64,000 nt of DNA, taken from Cloeon dipterum (taxonomy: Eukaryota; Arthropoda; Insecta; Ephemeroptera; Baetidae). Below the pieces are notes generated by a model. The model was not told the origin of the DNA. It did no database searches and was given only the letters and a program-made list of their open reading frames with translations. Within the stretch, counting starts at the first letter, position 1; each line of letters begins with the position of its first letter. Position numbers and translations under genes: made by a program. The stretch covers positions 11,474,545 through 11,538,544 of the forward strand of contig NC_088790.1 of assembly GCF_949628265.1 (NCBI RefSeq), read 5' to 3'. This document shows positions 1-11,827 of this stretch, piece by piece.

Positions 1-3000
1 ACATTGTGAGTTTCTATTTTTTCTAAATACTTAATTTTAGTGTTGGTCCAAGAAGAAGTGTCTTTATCTGCCTGATAACAGAATGAAAAATGAATAAATA
101 TGCCTAAAAATAAATCCGAGATAACAATAAATAGCATATCTTTTCAGTTTTTTAATGCAAATATAAAGAGCAAAAGGCATGCGATTATCGCAATAAAATC
201 AGAAGCTATTTTTGCGTTTGATTTGATAATGGTTTATGAAATGAGAAAATATTGCTTCTGATTAACTTGTGATTGCAACATGATATATCGGCATACTATT
301 CGTATTTACAGACGATGATTATGACAACGCTATTGCAAACGCCGCAAAACGAAGAGATAACACGACGTTATTGCCAAGGACAAATACTGTGATATTAAAG
401 CGACGCGTAAACTCTTAATATTAAAAAATAATATGCGTTTGTTATTTGTTATTAGCCAACGAGAATTTTTGGAAAACGCAATTTTGATTTACATGAAATC
501 CGAAAATCCGCTAACTTAAGGGGGTTTTATATGCTTATCCGTGATCCGTCAATAGCCATAAATTATAATTTTGGTGATAAGAAGTAAAGCATTAGTGATT
601 AAAATTAACCATCAACCGCTCGTTTGTTTCAACCCACTATTAGAACCATCAAGCAACAGTTAAATTTCCGAATTTGCCGAATTTGTGGAGAAATTTAACG
701 GTTTGTTAATGATTTCGATTCCTCTCGTCGTGGTCTATCTAATGGTGTGCAAATAATGCGGTAAATTTCCCTTCGGAATAAAAAAAATCATGAAACAGAG
801 CTCGCCACTTAAGCATGAAAAGTTTGTAGCCGATTTTCTCATACATTTAAACGGCAACCTGGGAAAATTTATTAGCTCGTTTCCAATCTTCAGAATACTA
901 ATTAAGGTAAAGATGAAAATAATATTTTTCAGAATTTTCTAGTACACATCCACTTAAGTGGAACAAAGAGGGAAAAGTGAGCACGAAGAGGGTGACAGCT
1001 AGGGAGCAAAAAAAGCACTATCCTATCAACGAGCTGACCAAAGATATAAAAAACAAATTCTAGGCATTTTTGAAGACAGCACGAATCAATCAAATCATTA
1101 ACAGGCTATTGTGGAACACTGATTTTTCTTTAAATCTATGTATTAAGAAGCATGCTGAGCACGCATAAAGTTTTTTTAATCAAAAACACCGCACCTGCTC
1201 TATTTTAATAATTGTTTTTCTCCACACCAGTGAGAAAATTGCAGCTTACATTGCGGCCGACCTCAACATGCAGATATGTTTGAACTGGGGCCAGCTGCGC
1301 TGATAAAGAAGCAAACACGAGGCAAATAATCTGAAAAGGCATCGTTGCAGAGGCAGGAAGGTGAGGTGAAACCAGAGATCACGAGTCTTTCATTGTTGTT
1401 GACGCCGTGGAAGGAAAATAGCAAACCTTGTTACCCTTTCCTTTTACCCAGCGCAAGTTTAAATATTATCTCGGCTCGGACTCAGTTTTCCTATGGGGGT
1501 TTCGTGTTTCCTGCCGCGTTTTTAAGGGTTTCCCGTCGTTGTGGAATAAATTATTGTGCATTCTGTTGCCACAGGAGGAAAAAGTTGCATAATTTCACAG
1601 TCACGGAGGAGACGCGGTGCCAAAACGCAAACCGACACGGAGCACGTGATCCATTAGCTTATTGAACGAGTATCGATTCACGCGTGTCTCTAACGCGCTT
1701 GAACACAGAACTAATAGAGTGCATAAAAGTTAACGATGACTTTAATTTGTCTCAATTAAAATGATTAAAAAAGCTACGCCGATTATGTAACTGAATCATA
1801 ATAAAGGAATTAAAAAATTTTCTGAGACATTTCACTCTGCCGAAATCATCACGCGATCCTGCGTCCTGTCCTGGCCAAAGCGATTTTCGAGGAAACAGAA
1901 CAAATAATCAATGCAGCCAGCCAAGTTGAAAATAACATTAAGAAATGCGGTGTTTCGAGGCGTGCATCCGCATCCGCGTTGAAGAGAAAATTAATGTGTG
2001 TGGAAAACAATTCACCTGGGGGCAAAAGTCATATTATGTATGTAGGCCGAGTGAGTGTGTCTAAGCGAGTGTAGCTGCACTTTGCTACAATTTTCGAAAG
2101 CAAAACCAAGCGCAATAATATTTGCACTCATCGTGCTCTCATTTTTAGATCCAAAATAGAAAGTTGCAAAGGAGGCTGGACCAAAAAGGTTACAGAAATG
2201 CGGTCTCACCTGGCGGCTGGAATGTTTTTCGGTCACAGACTTGAAATACGCTGGCGGCCTAGCCTTCTTGCATTTTCCCTTCTGTAAGTCCGCTAAACGG
2301 GAAGGACGATTAGAGGAGGAAAATCGTGGTTGGCACGTTTACTCTGCTCCGACCAGCCTGATGATTTCTGTTTTCTTTCTCTCTCTCTCTCTCTCGGCTC
2401 GGCTCTGCCTCTGGTCTGGCTCCCCACCCACCCTGACCTTGCGGCATAGTTCATTTTTCACTCAATATGAGGCGTTGAGGAAGCAGTTGTGTACGGTGAA
2501 AATGGACATTTTTACTGTTGCTGGCAGGTAAATACCGGTAGAGTACTATGTGTATGTGTACCACAAAAATTTTAACTGAAGAAAATGGTCATCAAATAAT
2601 GGTGCTCGAAAACAATGCCACAGTTTTCTAATTTAAGTAGAACTTCAATCAGCTTAAGTGGCCGAATTTTTAGAGCTTAATGCTTTCACATATATTATCA
2701 AGTATCTAGCTAATAAAAATATTATTCCACTGATTTTGGCGTGGAGCCAGACTTTCGCGCTCATCAATACATAACCGGTGTCGCCAGTGAGTGACTCATC
2801 TTCAGAAAAAGAGGATGAATCAAAACAGAGTTTTGTACTACTGGCTGATTTTTGCACTGCGCACTGCACAGCTGATGGAGAGGCACCAGTCAGTAACAGG
2901 CACTTGGATGAGGAAAATCCGCAATTAGTTGGCATTGTTTCTCGTTGGTCTCACGAATGATTTTGCGGCATTTGCGGTGGAGGGCGAATGGAGTCACTCT

Positions 3001-3375
3001 TTGCCACCGATCATCAGGAGATTATTTTTTCTAGGCGGTGAATGTCATCCTGTAAGTGGTAAGTTTTGTTCAATTAACACAATTTCGCTAAATTCCCATA
3101 GATTAAAATAATTAAACTCACTATTAAGACACGAAAAATAAGTTCTAGATAATAATAATCTTCTAAATCAAAATACATAATTGCCAGGAAAATCTTGAGG
3201 CACTTTCTTTTGCATTTAGGATGAAATAAAACTGATGGTAAATTGCATAATAAAGTATGATATAGTGTTGTTATCAAATTAATTTTTGAGTATCCCACAC
3301 AGTAAACATCACGTGATCTAATCTAAAACCTTGTTTTCCGTTGTTTTCAAACTATGACTAACTAACTATGTTTTC
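1..3375. other. Intergenic region upstream of HGSNAT
   Basis: No coding region could be supported here. The open frames are short, lack conserved motifs and do not join across splice sites to the gene that begins at 3376. The DNA is AT-rich with a moderately GC-richer patch around 2.2-2.5 kb that carries a short CT run. A good splice-donor context follows a short ATG frame near 2502-2528, but its phase does not fit the first HGSNAT exon, so I did not call it as an exon. Confidence 0.5.
2380..2397. repeat. CT/GA dinucleotide run
   Basis: A short uninterrupted CT repeat (GA on the other strand) lies about 1 kb upstream of the HGSNAT start. In insects such runs can bind GAGA-type factors near promoters. 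Nothing beyond the repeat supports that role here. Confidence 0.6.
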
Positions 3376-5977
3376 ATGGCAGGATTGAAGATGAGTGATT
3401 TGTCTTTCTCTCCTCGGTGGCCTCGAATATTTGAAGTCAATGGCAAGAGGTGTAACCTGAGCTCAATATCAGACTTGAGCTTTAGCGAAGCGTGTCTCTT
3501 CATCAGCTCCACGGCAGAAGACGCACTTCACTTTGTGGGCCAATCGCTCCAGTGTGTGAACGTAATACTCGCGTTGTAAATTAATTACCAAACAATGACG
3601 GTGTTATTTTTAAATTTCAGTGTGATTTAATAGAATGGACAAGCATCGCACCAAACACGAGTGTTCCCATTCTCATCACGTCAGCTTATCCAGTATTATT
3701 CGAAATCCGGAATTCCGACACTCAGGTTTTGCACAGGCGAGTAGTTTTATTTTAATCCGACATTTCAGCTCAACTCCTTTGTGTTGGGCAGATTTGAGGG
3801 AAAGCTCGGCGAAAGGGGCGTTTATGATGTCAACTGCACAGAAACCTCCTGTGGTCGTTTGGTCACAGTCCAGGATCCTGATGATTCTTTGATCGGTTTG
3901 TTTTGAGAAATTATCCCTAGCACTTTGGAAATGAACAGCCGTTTTCATCCAGGAATCATTTATGTGCTGCTCTCCTTGCTGGTCCTACAACTGGGCTGGA
4001 TTGGTCTTCAACATATTTCAAACACTAACTGGTACCAGCGAATGGTGTCAAAGGAGGATTCAGTCAGTGAGATTGAAAATGTAATTTACTTAAATTATTC
4101 AAATTCCTATTGTAATGTTTGTCAAACTTAAAGGATTTGGGCAGTCCAAGCACATTTGTCGACGCGTCCGTGAGGACCATAATGCAGCAAGCAGTGCAGA
4201 AGCAGAATTCCAGGGTAAAATCTTTGGACGTGTTCCGAGGGTGAGAGCAGTTTGAAAATCCTTCAAACCTTTTTAAACGCTCCTCTTCAGGCTCTGTATA
4301 GTGCTGATGATTTTCGTTAACTATGGCGGTGGAAAGTACCCGATTTTTGAGCACGCCACCTGGAACGGCATGACAATCGCGGATGTGGTGTTTCCCTCCT
4401 TCATGTGGATCATGGGGCTGAGCATGGCGCTGTCCATGAGATCGCAACTGCGCAGCGGCGTCACGAGAAAGAAACTGGCACTGCGGTGTATCCAGCGAGG
4501 CTTGAAACTTATCCTCATTGGACTAATGCTCAACTCCAATGGCAACAACAACTTTGCCACCCTCAGAATTCCTGGTAATTTGATTTCCTAATTCATAAAA
4601 ATTAGTACTAACCGGTATTTTTACTATTTGAATTAGAAAATATATTTAATAATATTACTTCAGTAGACACCTCGATTGTTTGAATTTTCCTCGAGTCTCT
4701 CAAACGGAAACGCTAAGTTTAGGATTTAATTGAAAATTGATAATTTTAAAAAAAATATATTTCAAACAATTTTTTGTGAATAATTTAAGGTGTACTTCAG
4801 CGGCTAGGAGTTGCGTACATAATTGTGTCCGTGATGGAGGCGTTTCGCATGAAGCTGCAAAGTTGCCAGCAGCCGCATAGACTGGCGTGGCTGCAGGATG
4901 TGGCTGACGGCTGGTTGCAGTGGATTTTAATCCTCATCTTGATCGTCATTCATTCGGCCTTGACGTTCGCCCTTCCTGTGCCTGATTGCCCAACGTGAGA
5001 TGAAACTTCACTGCTAATTAATATCACTGACTTAAATCTTAATTCAGCGGTTACCTGGGTCCTGGCGGAATACAAGACCAGGGAAACTACAAAAACTGCA
5101 CCGGTGGTGCTGCAGGATACATCGACCGAGTCCTCTTTGGGCCAAATCACCTCTACCAACACCCCACTGTCAGGAAGTTTTACTACACAGAAGTTCCATT
5201 TGACCCGGAAGGTATTGTTTTCTTTTTTGAGCCAAAAATTTTGAAATTAAAGAATCTAGTGACAGCTAATTGGTTTGAAAGTCTCGATTTCATAACTTTA
5301 GAAAAAGATTCTAACTTTAACAAATTGCATAATTGTAGCTGGAAATTTAGTATTATTTTTAACACAAATTTTTTTCGCAGGTCTGATTGGAAACCTGACC
5401 GCTGTCCTCCTTGTCTACCTCGGGGTCCAAGCCGGTCGAATAATGCTGACCTACTCTAATCCATGGTCACGAATCCTGCGGTGGATTGTCTGGGGTGGTA
5501 TAGCGGTAGGTTCTACAATAATAGAAAAAGGCTGTTGATAAATTATCATTCTCTCGCAGGGATTGATTGGAGGCATCCTATGCAACTTTTCCAAAGAATT
5601 TGGCGTGATTCCAGTCAACAAGAACCTTTTTTCACTCAGCTTTGTGCTTGTCAACTCTTGCCTGGACTTCTTCTTGCTGTCCTTCCTCTATTTCATCGTA
5701 GACGTGAAGCACGTCTGGAGTGGCAGTCCGTTCTATTTTACAGGTTAGATAAAATTTGATGGCTTTTATACCTGTATCTCATGTGATTCGAATTTTAGGA
5801 ATGAATTCGCTGCTTGTGTACATCTTGCATGGATTCACTGGAAATATGTTGCCTTGGCGCTGGCAGCCGCTAGGGAATTCTCATATGGAAGTGTTATTCA
5901 TGGATGCCTGGGCAGCGTCATTGTGGGTTATTGTATCCTATTTTTGGTTCAGAAACAACTTCTTTTTTACTGTTTAA
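3376..5977 (+). CDS. HGSNAT: Heparan-alpha-glucosaminide N-acetyltransferase
   Basis: Lysosomal membrane enzyme that moves an acetyl group from cytosolic acetyl-CoA onto terminal glucosamine of heparan sulfate. Rebuilt exons: 3376-3561, 3621-3725, 3769-3895, 3953-4080, 4134-4240, 4291-4574, 4790-4994, 5048-5211, 5381-5505, 5560-5743, 5799-5977. All phases agree and give 597 aa, against about 635-663 in human. The N-terminal luminal part has a conserved Cys-x-x-Cys. Family hallmarks follow in order: [17 protein letters not shown], the active-site FEHATWNG (His codon 4352-4354), [32 protein letters not shown] and [10 protein letters not shown]. About 11 membrane helices are evident. The start is the first ATG after an in-frame stop at 3355, but an acceptor-like CAG overlaps it, so an upstream exon is possible. 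The 43-nt second intron with a weak donor is unusual. Confidence 0.93.
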
Positions 5978-8016
5978 AGTACTCCAATTATCACGATATT
6001 ACTTGCAATGTTCAATGCACATGCTTGGTGAGGATAATTTGATAACTCGTTACAATTAGCTGCAGACCTTGTTCATGATATTACCAGGCTGTTTGACTGA
6101 ATTTCATTAATCACGTCTTTATTTTCCATATCATTATGTATAGTCAAAGAGAATTTAAATATAATGCACTTAGGAACTGAGTTTCTTTGACTCCAATTTC
6201 ACAATTCCTAATTCATTTGATTAAAAATTAAATTATGCTTCATTTTTTTACTTTATTTAATTCGGAAACTTCGAAGAATTAAAAGTTTGAAGAAAACTAA
6301 CAGTGAATTCAAAAGCTGGAAAAATTATTGCAATTTTCATAAATACCTGCCAAAAATTACGGAACACAATAACGCGTTTTCTCAACTTAGTTGAGTGTAA
6401 CTCTTTCTGCCGCTTTGTTGATCATTTAATTAACTTTCAAATGGCGTTAAGTTAGTTCCTTTTGCACTTTTCTGGAAGCCAAGATATTCAAACTTATATA
6501 GCAGGTGGTGTTTTTAATTCTTATCTTTGTGCCCCTATCAGTAATGCAATTTTTGAATTTCGGAAAAATTAAATACTTTCGGTTGATCATCGTCCTAGAG
6601 AAATCAACATGACAAGTTTCATTCAAATCGATTAACCCTTTTCAACATTGTGTTGCCAATAAATGGAAAAAAGCCCACTGAATTTACCACCTTTTGCCAT
6701 CTTTGGAACATAGAGCAGCCAGAATCATTATATCCCAATATCCTTAAAATGCCAAAATATCTCTCAGTTCTGCCTTCAATAAAAAAGCAACGAAATATAT
6801 TTATTATATCAACTCAGCTGCAATCAAATTAAAGGAAATGATATTATTTTGTGAATGAGGCGAGAAGGATTGGTGAAAAGCATTTTTTATTAAAAGCTCA
6901 ACATACAGTGTATAATTTATAGGATGGCTTGATTTCTGCACATTACAATATCAATCAACTCAATAGCACGCACAAGAACTCATTCAAGAGCAGCAGCAGC
7001 CTATTTCAGGCTGGAGAGATGGTGTAAAAAGCTACACATAAAACACGGATTGAGAAAAGTGTACAAAGGGCCACCAGTATACGAAAGGATTTTGTTTAAA
7101 ATATAGACATTACAGCGCGTTTGACACACGAGCGTTAATATATCAAAATTTAAGCATGATCACATCACAATTTATACGATTCTTCCTAAACAGCACATTA
7201 TATATCAAATTTGTAAACACCTCATTGACACACGTGGTTATTAGTTTTGTTAAGACACTCATATTGCAGTTTCGGCCTTAATACTAGGGATTTTTATTGT
7301 GAGAGAACCAATATAGTTAGTATTGGCGCGTAGCTTCCATTGTTCGGGATTAATTGTACTAGCAAGTCGCGTGATCACTTCGATTGGGGTGCTGCACGAA
7401 TGAGGTATGGGAGAAGCGCTCAAGCAAAAATTGCTGTGCAGCAAACACACATATATCAAGCTTTGGTTTGGCAACTTATGTTAACAGTCAATGATTGTTC
7501 GGTAGGATAGCAGTGGAAATCAACAGCCTTGCTGATCGAGAAAAGCTACAAATCAGCTATAATACTGATTCTAATGATATGAAAAACTATATCTTTTAAA
7601 AAACCTTTGCGTTGTAGTTGTACTGATGTAGCGTCAAGAAAACGTAGCTACCAAGTTAAGAGAAATGTCTTGAATATATTTTTGATGCAATAAAAATTAG
7701 AGAGCTGATTGAATCAGCTGGTCCGAATAACTGAAGCTATTTTGTACGCGAGAGAATCAGATTGGTCGTTGGAAAAGATTCCACTCTATCTGCAAACTAA
7801 TACATCTTGAGGCTGATACATGAAATACAAGAATTTGAACTTTGGAGATGCAAGCAGCAGAGATACATTTTGAGCAGAGATATATAAGGAGAGCGGAAAG
7901 GTGAACAACAAAACTTGAGTAGTTGTAATACTCATAAGCGTAAAATTGAAGTTTGAACAGACTTGGTCCAAAATCTGAAAACTCGATCGGCAAAGTATAA
8001 AAGCAAGAGTATAAAT
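5978..8016. other. Convergent 3' region between HGSNAT and DIPK1
   Basis: AT-rich DNA without a supportable coding frame. It should hold the 3' UTRs of two converging genes. AATAAA hexamers occur on + at 6658 and 6778, and on the minus strand at 6886-6891, about 1.1 kb beyond the DIPK1 stop. Confidence 0.5.
6658..6663 (+). terminator. Candidate polyadenylation signal for HGSNAT
   Basis: An AATAAA hexamer on the + strand lies about 0.7 kb beyond the HGSNAT stop, and a second begins at 6778. Either could end the transcript, since no other + strand gene lies between. Confidence 0.4.
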
Positions 8017-10079
8017 TCAGGCGTTCAAGTCGATTTCGTAGACCATTTCCTCAACCGTAGCGACTAGTCTATCTCGAATGTCGTCAGGGGTGCCGTGCTT
8101 GACACCCTCTTCGCCGTGCGGGTGGGCGCAGAGTCGCAGCAGGGCGGCTAGAGCAGGTGAGGCGTGCGGAGACGCGAGCAACCCTGGCATCACAAGGGCG
8201 CCGCCCCACTTTGCACCCAGAAAAACCTTTTCGCAGATGGCCTACAAAATAAAAATAAATAATTGAGGTTGCAAAAAATTGCCTCTGCTAAAATTCACAG
8301 CCTTGTCCAATTTTAATATCTTTTAGTAAAAACCCACAGTAAATTTAAACAAAATGAAAGGCATTTTACCCTTTAATCATGGATAGTATTTTGTAAAACA
8401 GATAATTTTATGGATAAACATAATTTAGTCCTGTAAAGTTTAAAATGATTAAAAATATCAACGCACCTGCAGGTTATTGTTACTGGAGGGAGGAACGCAA
8501 ACCGAGTCTTCACAGGCAGCGTGGCAGTCGAAAAAGTGGCAGTCAGCGTGGTCCAGACACATGCTGCCATCACCAGCAAGCGTGTCAGCCACTGACTGCG
8601 TGACTAGAGAATCGCCATCGAGAACGACAGCCTTGGCGCCATCGAATGAGCGGCCTAGGTGGTTTAGACGCACGTCACACAGACGTAGCGGCGCCGGGGC
8701 TGTTGTCTCCAGCCGCTCAATCAGCTCAAGAATAAGCACAGCGCTGCGCAATCGGTCCGACCACACCTCATCTTCGTGCTCCCACAAGCCACCTCCTGCA
8801 AGAGGCTCTGCAAAATCCACCTGAAAATCAGAATTAATTACTATGTACTATTTGATCCTGGTAATACAATTTTAAGCAGTGAAAAATTAGGGATAACGCA
8901 ATATTAAGATTTTTAAATAAAGCTTATATAATCTTTTTGCTCTTTTTATCCCTGTCCGAGGACCGGGAAGGGCGCGCACTGCACTGGCACGAACGCTGAA
9001 ATCCAATAACACCGCAAACGGTTAACATGGGCACACCAGGTCACACAGGGACCCAGCCTACTGAAGGGCTACTGAGGTGTTTTCTATAACAATGACACAA
9101 AACTGTCTAAACCAACCGCTTTTAATGTCTTATAAAATTGAATATTTTAATTAAAATAGTATCAATGAGCTTATTGACTTTTTATGAAGTTGCTAAAGGA
9201 AAGTCTCATCCAAACAGAAAAATTTGCTTTGAACTCACAGCAAAAACGTCTCCACAAGAGCCAATGAGGGTTGGTAGGATTTCTTGCTCAGAAAACATCC
9301 TGACAGCCAGGTATTCGTGGTCCTGCAGCAGCCTCCAAAGGTCTTTCATCTCTGTGAGTCGCAGGTCAGGATCTGGGGTGACTGGGGCGAGGTGGATCAG
9401 CTTTGACAGCTGATCCTCTGTAGCTGAAACGTTCAGCTCGTTTTCCACAAGGGTGGCAACCATTTTCACGAACTCGTCCTCAGATGGATACAGATGCCGG
9501 CCTGAATTGCTGTCTTCTGCGTAAACCTTTAAGGAAAAATTTACAATTAATTGTTAAAGTCACTTAAAAAGAATCAAATTCAACCTCAGTTCTTGTGTGC
9601 AAATTCCTTCTTGATGACTTGAACACAAGAGGAACCCCATCAAGCACGGCGGAAAAAACGACTTCTTTGCCAGAGTGCAGTGGCTGGCAGCTGAGAGAGT
9701 GCACTCTGCCCTCACAAAGCGGATGGCACATGTTGCCGACCACCTCGCCCTCCTTGTATTGCTTGCACTGAAAATTGAATAACCTTTCATACCAAAGAAG
9801 TTCCCCCAATATGTTTATTTCAATTACAATTTCGTGCACATGCTTCCAAACTTGGACGTTGCTACAGACGACGCCGTAGACGAAAAGTCCGTAGAGGGTA
9901 GCGAAGGCGCCAACCAGGACACCGCAGAAGAGGAGGCAGTAACGCCTCCGGTACAAGGACAGCACCATCCGACGCAGCAACACCATCACCGCCTGTCTGT
10001 CCCGCAGCATTATGGACACCTGCAATGCAAGTCGACGCACCAATCGCGAGTCCAGAAGTGCAGCCGATGGCATCCTCAT
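8017..10079 (-). CDS. DIPK1: DIPK1/FAM69 divergent protein kinase-like protein
   Basis: Cys-rich type II membrane protein of the FAM69/DIPK1 family, which resides in the ER/Golgi lumen and has a divergent kinase fold. Exons in transcript order: 10079-9840, 9767-9585, 9526-9239, 8820-8467, 8241-8017. All introns are phase 0. The 429-aa length matches vertebrate members (about 430). Residues about 45-67 form one membrane helix after a basic stretch. Next come the Cys-rich CKQYKEG..MCHPLCEG segment, a VFK that fits the ATP-lysine strand, LIGSCGDVFAV, LCDVRLNHLG in place of the catalytic loop, VVLDGDSL at the metal-binding position, and CHFFDCHAACEDSVC with NNNLQAICEKVF. The frame stays open upstream of the ATG behind an acceptor-like site, so a further 5' exon cannot be excluded. 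Which paralogue it is cannot be told. Confidence 0.88.
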
Positions 10080-10707
10080 GTAGCTGCAAATGCGTTGGAA
10101 AACTCCTTCGTCGTGATGAGAGATCTCAGGCCTAAATATGTCGTAATGCGCAAAAAAGTATAGTTTTATAGCATTTTAAGATTGTGACGGGATTTTTACC
10201 ATTATTTTCATGCAAAAGGAAATATTGCAGTTGCATTAGGACAGGACATCTCTACATTCGCTAATCAGCTACACATACTTTCACAGCTAGTATGAGCACA
10301 AATCGTGCTAACACAATGAACCAAAACAATAACAATCGACTGACAGATAGTGGCCACGCCTTTTTCTAACATCTGGCATTGTTAAGATACCACCCTAACA
10401 AAGTTATCTCGTTATCTTGTCATAATTAATTGACAAATTTTCAGTTATTTTCAAAAGAAACACATTTCAAACTAATTTAAATAATACCGAAAATTGCTAA
10501 AAATTAATTTATATTTATATCTATTTTGATAGAAACATTACTTAAAGAAAGTTAATTGTGCAGCTGCAGCTGAGTGCAGCCAACTGTTTGTTTACACGTC
10601 CATAAAACCACATCACATCGAATTAGTAGTTTGCTTTATCTTGACAGCATTTCATTTCGAAAACGAAATTTCGTCTTAAATTTTGAACACAGCTTCTCAA
10701 CTTCATC
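10080..10707. promoter_or_regulatory. Head-to-head promoter interval, DIPK1 / BET1L
   Basis: The 5' ends of the minus-strand DIPK1 gene and the plus-strand BET1L gene face each other across about 630 bp, which must contain both promoters and 5' UTRs. The sequence is AT-rich. I saw no convincing TATA box placed for either start. A palindromic GCAGCTGCAGCTG patch lies at about 10560-10572. Confidence 0.45.
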
Positions 10708-11105
10708 ATGGCATCAGCATACAACATCGAGGATCAGGACGAGGACACGCTTGACAGTCAAAATCGCTACCTGGCTGAAAATTTGTCGGGGAAAGTGAGC
10801 AGGCTAAAATCGGTTGCGTTTCTAATTGACAAGAAAAGTGAATGTACTAAATTTCTCAAAATTTATTATAGATTGCCTTCGAGATTGAAACGGAAGCGAA
10901 AGAGCACCACACACTCCTGGACGGGATCTCAATGGACTTCGAGTCTGGTACTGGTTTACTCAACGGCAGCATGAATAGAATTAACAAAATGATGAGCGGC
11001 GGTCGCAGCAATCGAAAGGCTATGTTCTGCGTCGCAGGCCTCGCGATCACAGTGTTTTTGGTCTTCTACTTTGGCTCCTCTGCGATGTTCAATGCACCCG
11101 AGTGA
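10708..11105 (+). CDS. BET1L: BET1-like SNARE (GS15)
   Basis: Small Qc-SNARE of the Golgi that works in vesicle fusion. Two exons, 10708-10812 and 10872-11105, join in phase 0 to give 112 aa (human GS15 has 111). The SNARE motif runs from about residue 17 to 78, with NRYLAENLSGKVSRLKS, IAFEIETEAKEHH and LLDGISMDFESGTGLLNGS. A basic RSNRK follows, then one C-terminal membrane anchor of about 20 hydrophobic residues. The NR-start and the RLKS and LLDG blocks resemble BET1L more than BET1. AATAAA at 11356-11361 is a plausible poly(A) signal. Confidence 0.92.
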
Positions 11106-11827
11106 ATGTTTCGATGCGTTCAACAGTGCATTTTGCCGCTTTTGATCTGTGATTAGCCTGAATACCAATATTATTTGTGAGATACATACGTGGTGGCGTG
11201 AGGTGTTTATTATTGCAACCTACTTGTTAATAAGGACTTGACTGACTGAACACTTGTAAGCTCTGTAAAGAAAACTTAGAATTAAAATATCTGCAGGTAC
11301 ATGCTTTTTTGTTAAAAAAATTCGAATTTTAAGTGTTTTATAACAAGGTTTTGAAAATAAAAATTGGAATTATTAATCTACTTATACAATATAATTTATT
11401 TGACAACATCTACAATCGCTCATTAATTTTGCTTTTGAATTATTGCTCTCGGAACACGACATTTTCACAAGGAAGGTTCTTGCAAGTTCGAGAAAATTGT
11501 GCAATTCGCATTGATATGTGACACTTTATGCCAATAATCAAAATCTCGAGGTGTCTGCAATAGCAAGCTAGGAATTGCTTCAAAAATATTATTTGCTTAG
11601 CGTTTATCGACGACGGGAAAGAATACAAAATAGGCAGTGGGGGCGAAAGAAGGGCATGTTCGCGCGTGGAATGTAGATCTAAACAAAATCACAAAATACT
11701 TTGCCGTAAAAAATCTCAAAATCACGATCTATAGCAATATAGAAGTCAGCTGCTGGCAGATCAAAAACTAGAATTGACGAAGAAAGGAAGAACACATCAA
11801 GAGAGATATCTCCAGAGGCCTAAAAGC
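11106..11827. other. Convergent 3' UTRs of BET1L and C2CD5
   Basis: Non-coding AT-rich stretch between two converging stop codons. AATAAA at 11356-11361 (+) and its reverse complement at 11395-11400 (for the minus-strand C2CD5) lie within 45 bp, so the two transcripts probably overlap at their 3' ends. Confidence 0.55.

Noticed and set aside
2502-2530. Upstream HGSNAT exon (MDIFTVAG with donor)
   Set aside because: It ends in phase 2, while an acceptor at 3386 would need phase 1, and joining gives an early stop.
3925-4131. Open frame starting [10 protein letters not shown] taken as a separate protein start
   Set aside because: Its first part is intron. The HGSNAT frame joins 3895 to 3953 in phase 1, giving [11 protein letters not shown], which matches the first family helix.
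8941-9095. tRNA-derived gene in the GC-rich intron island
   Set aside because: I found no A/B box spacing or cloverleaf; kept only as an unexplained island.
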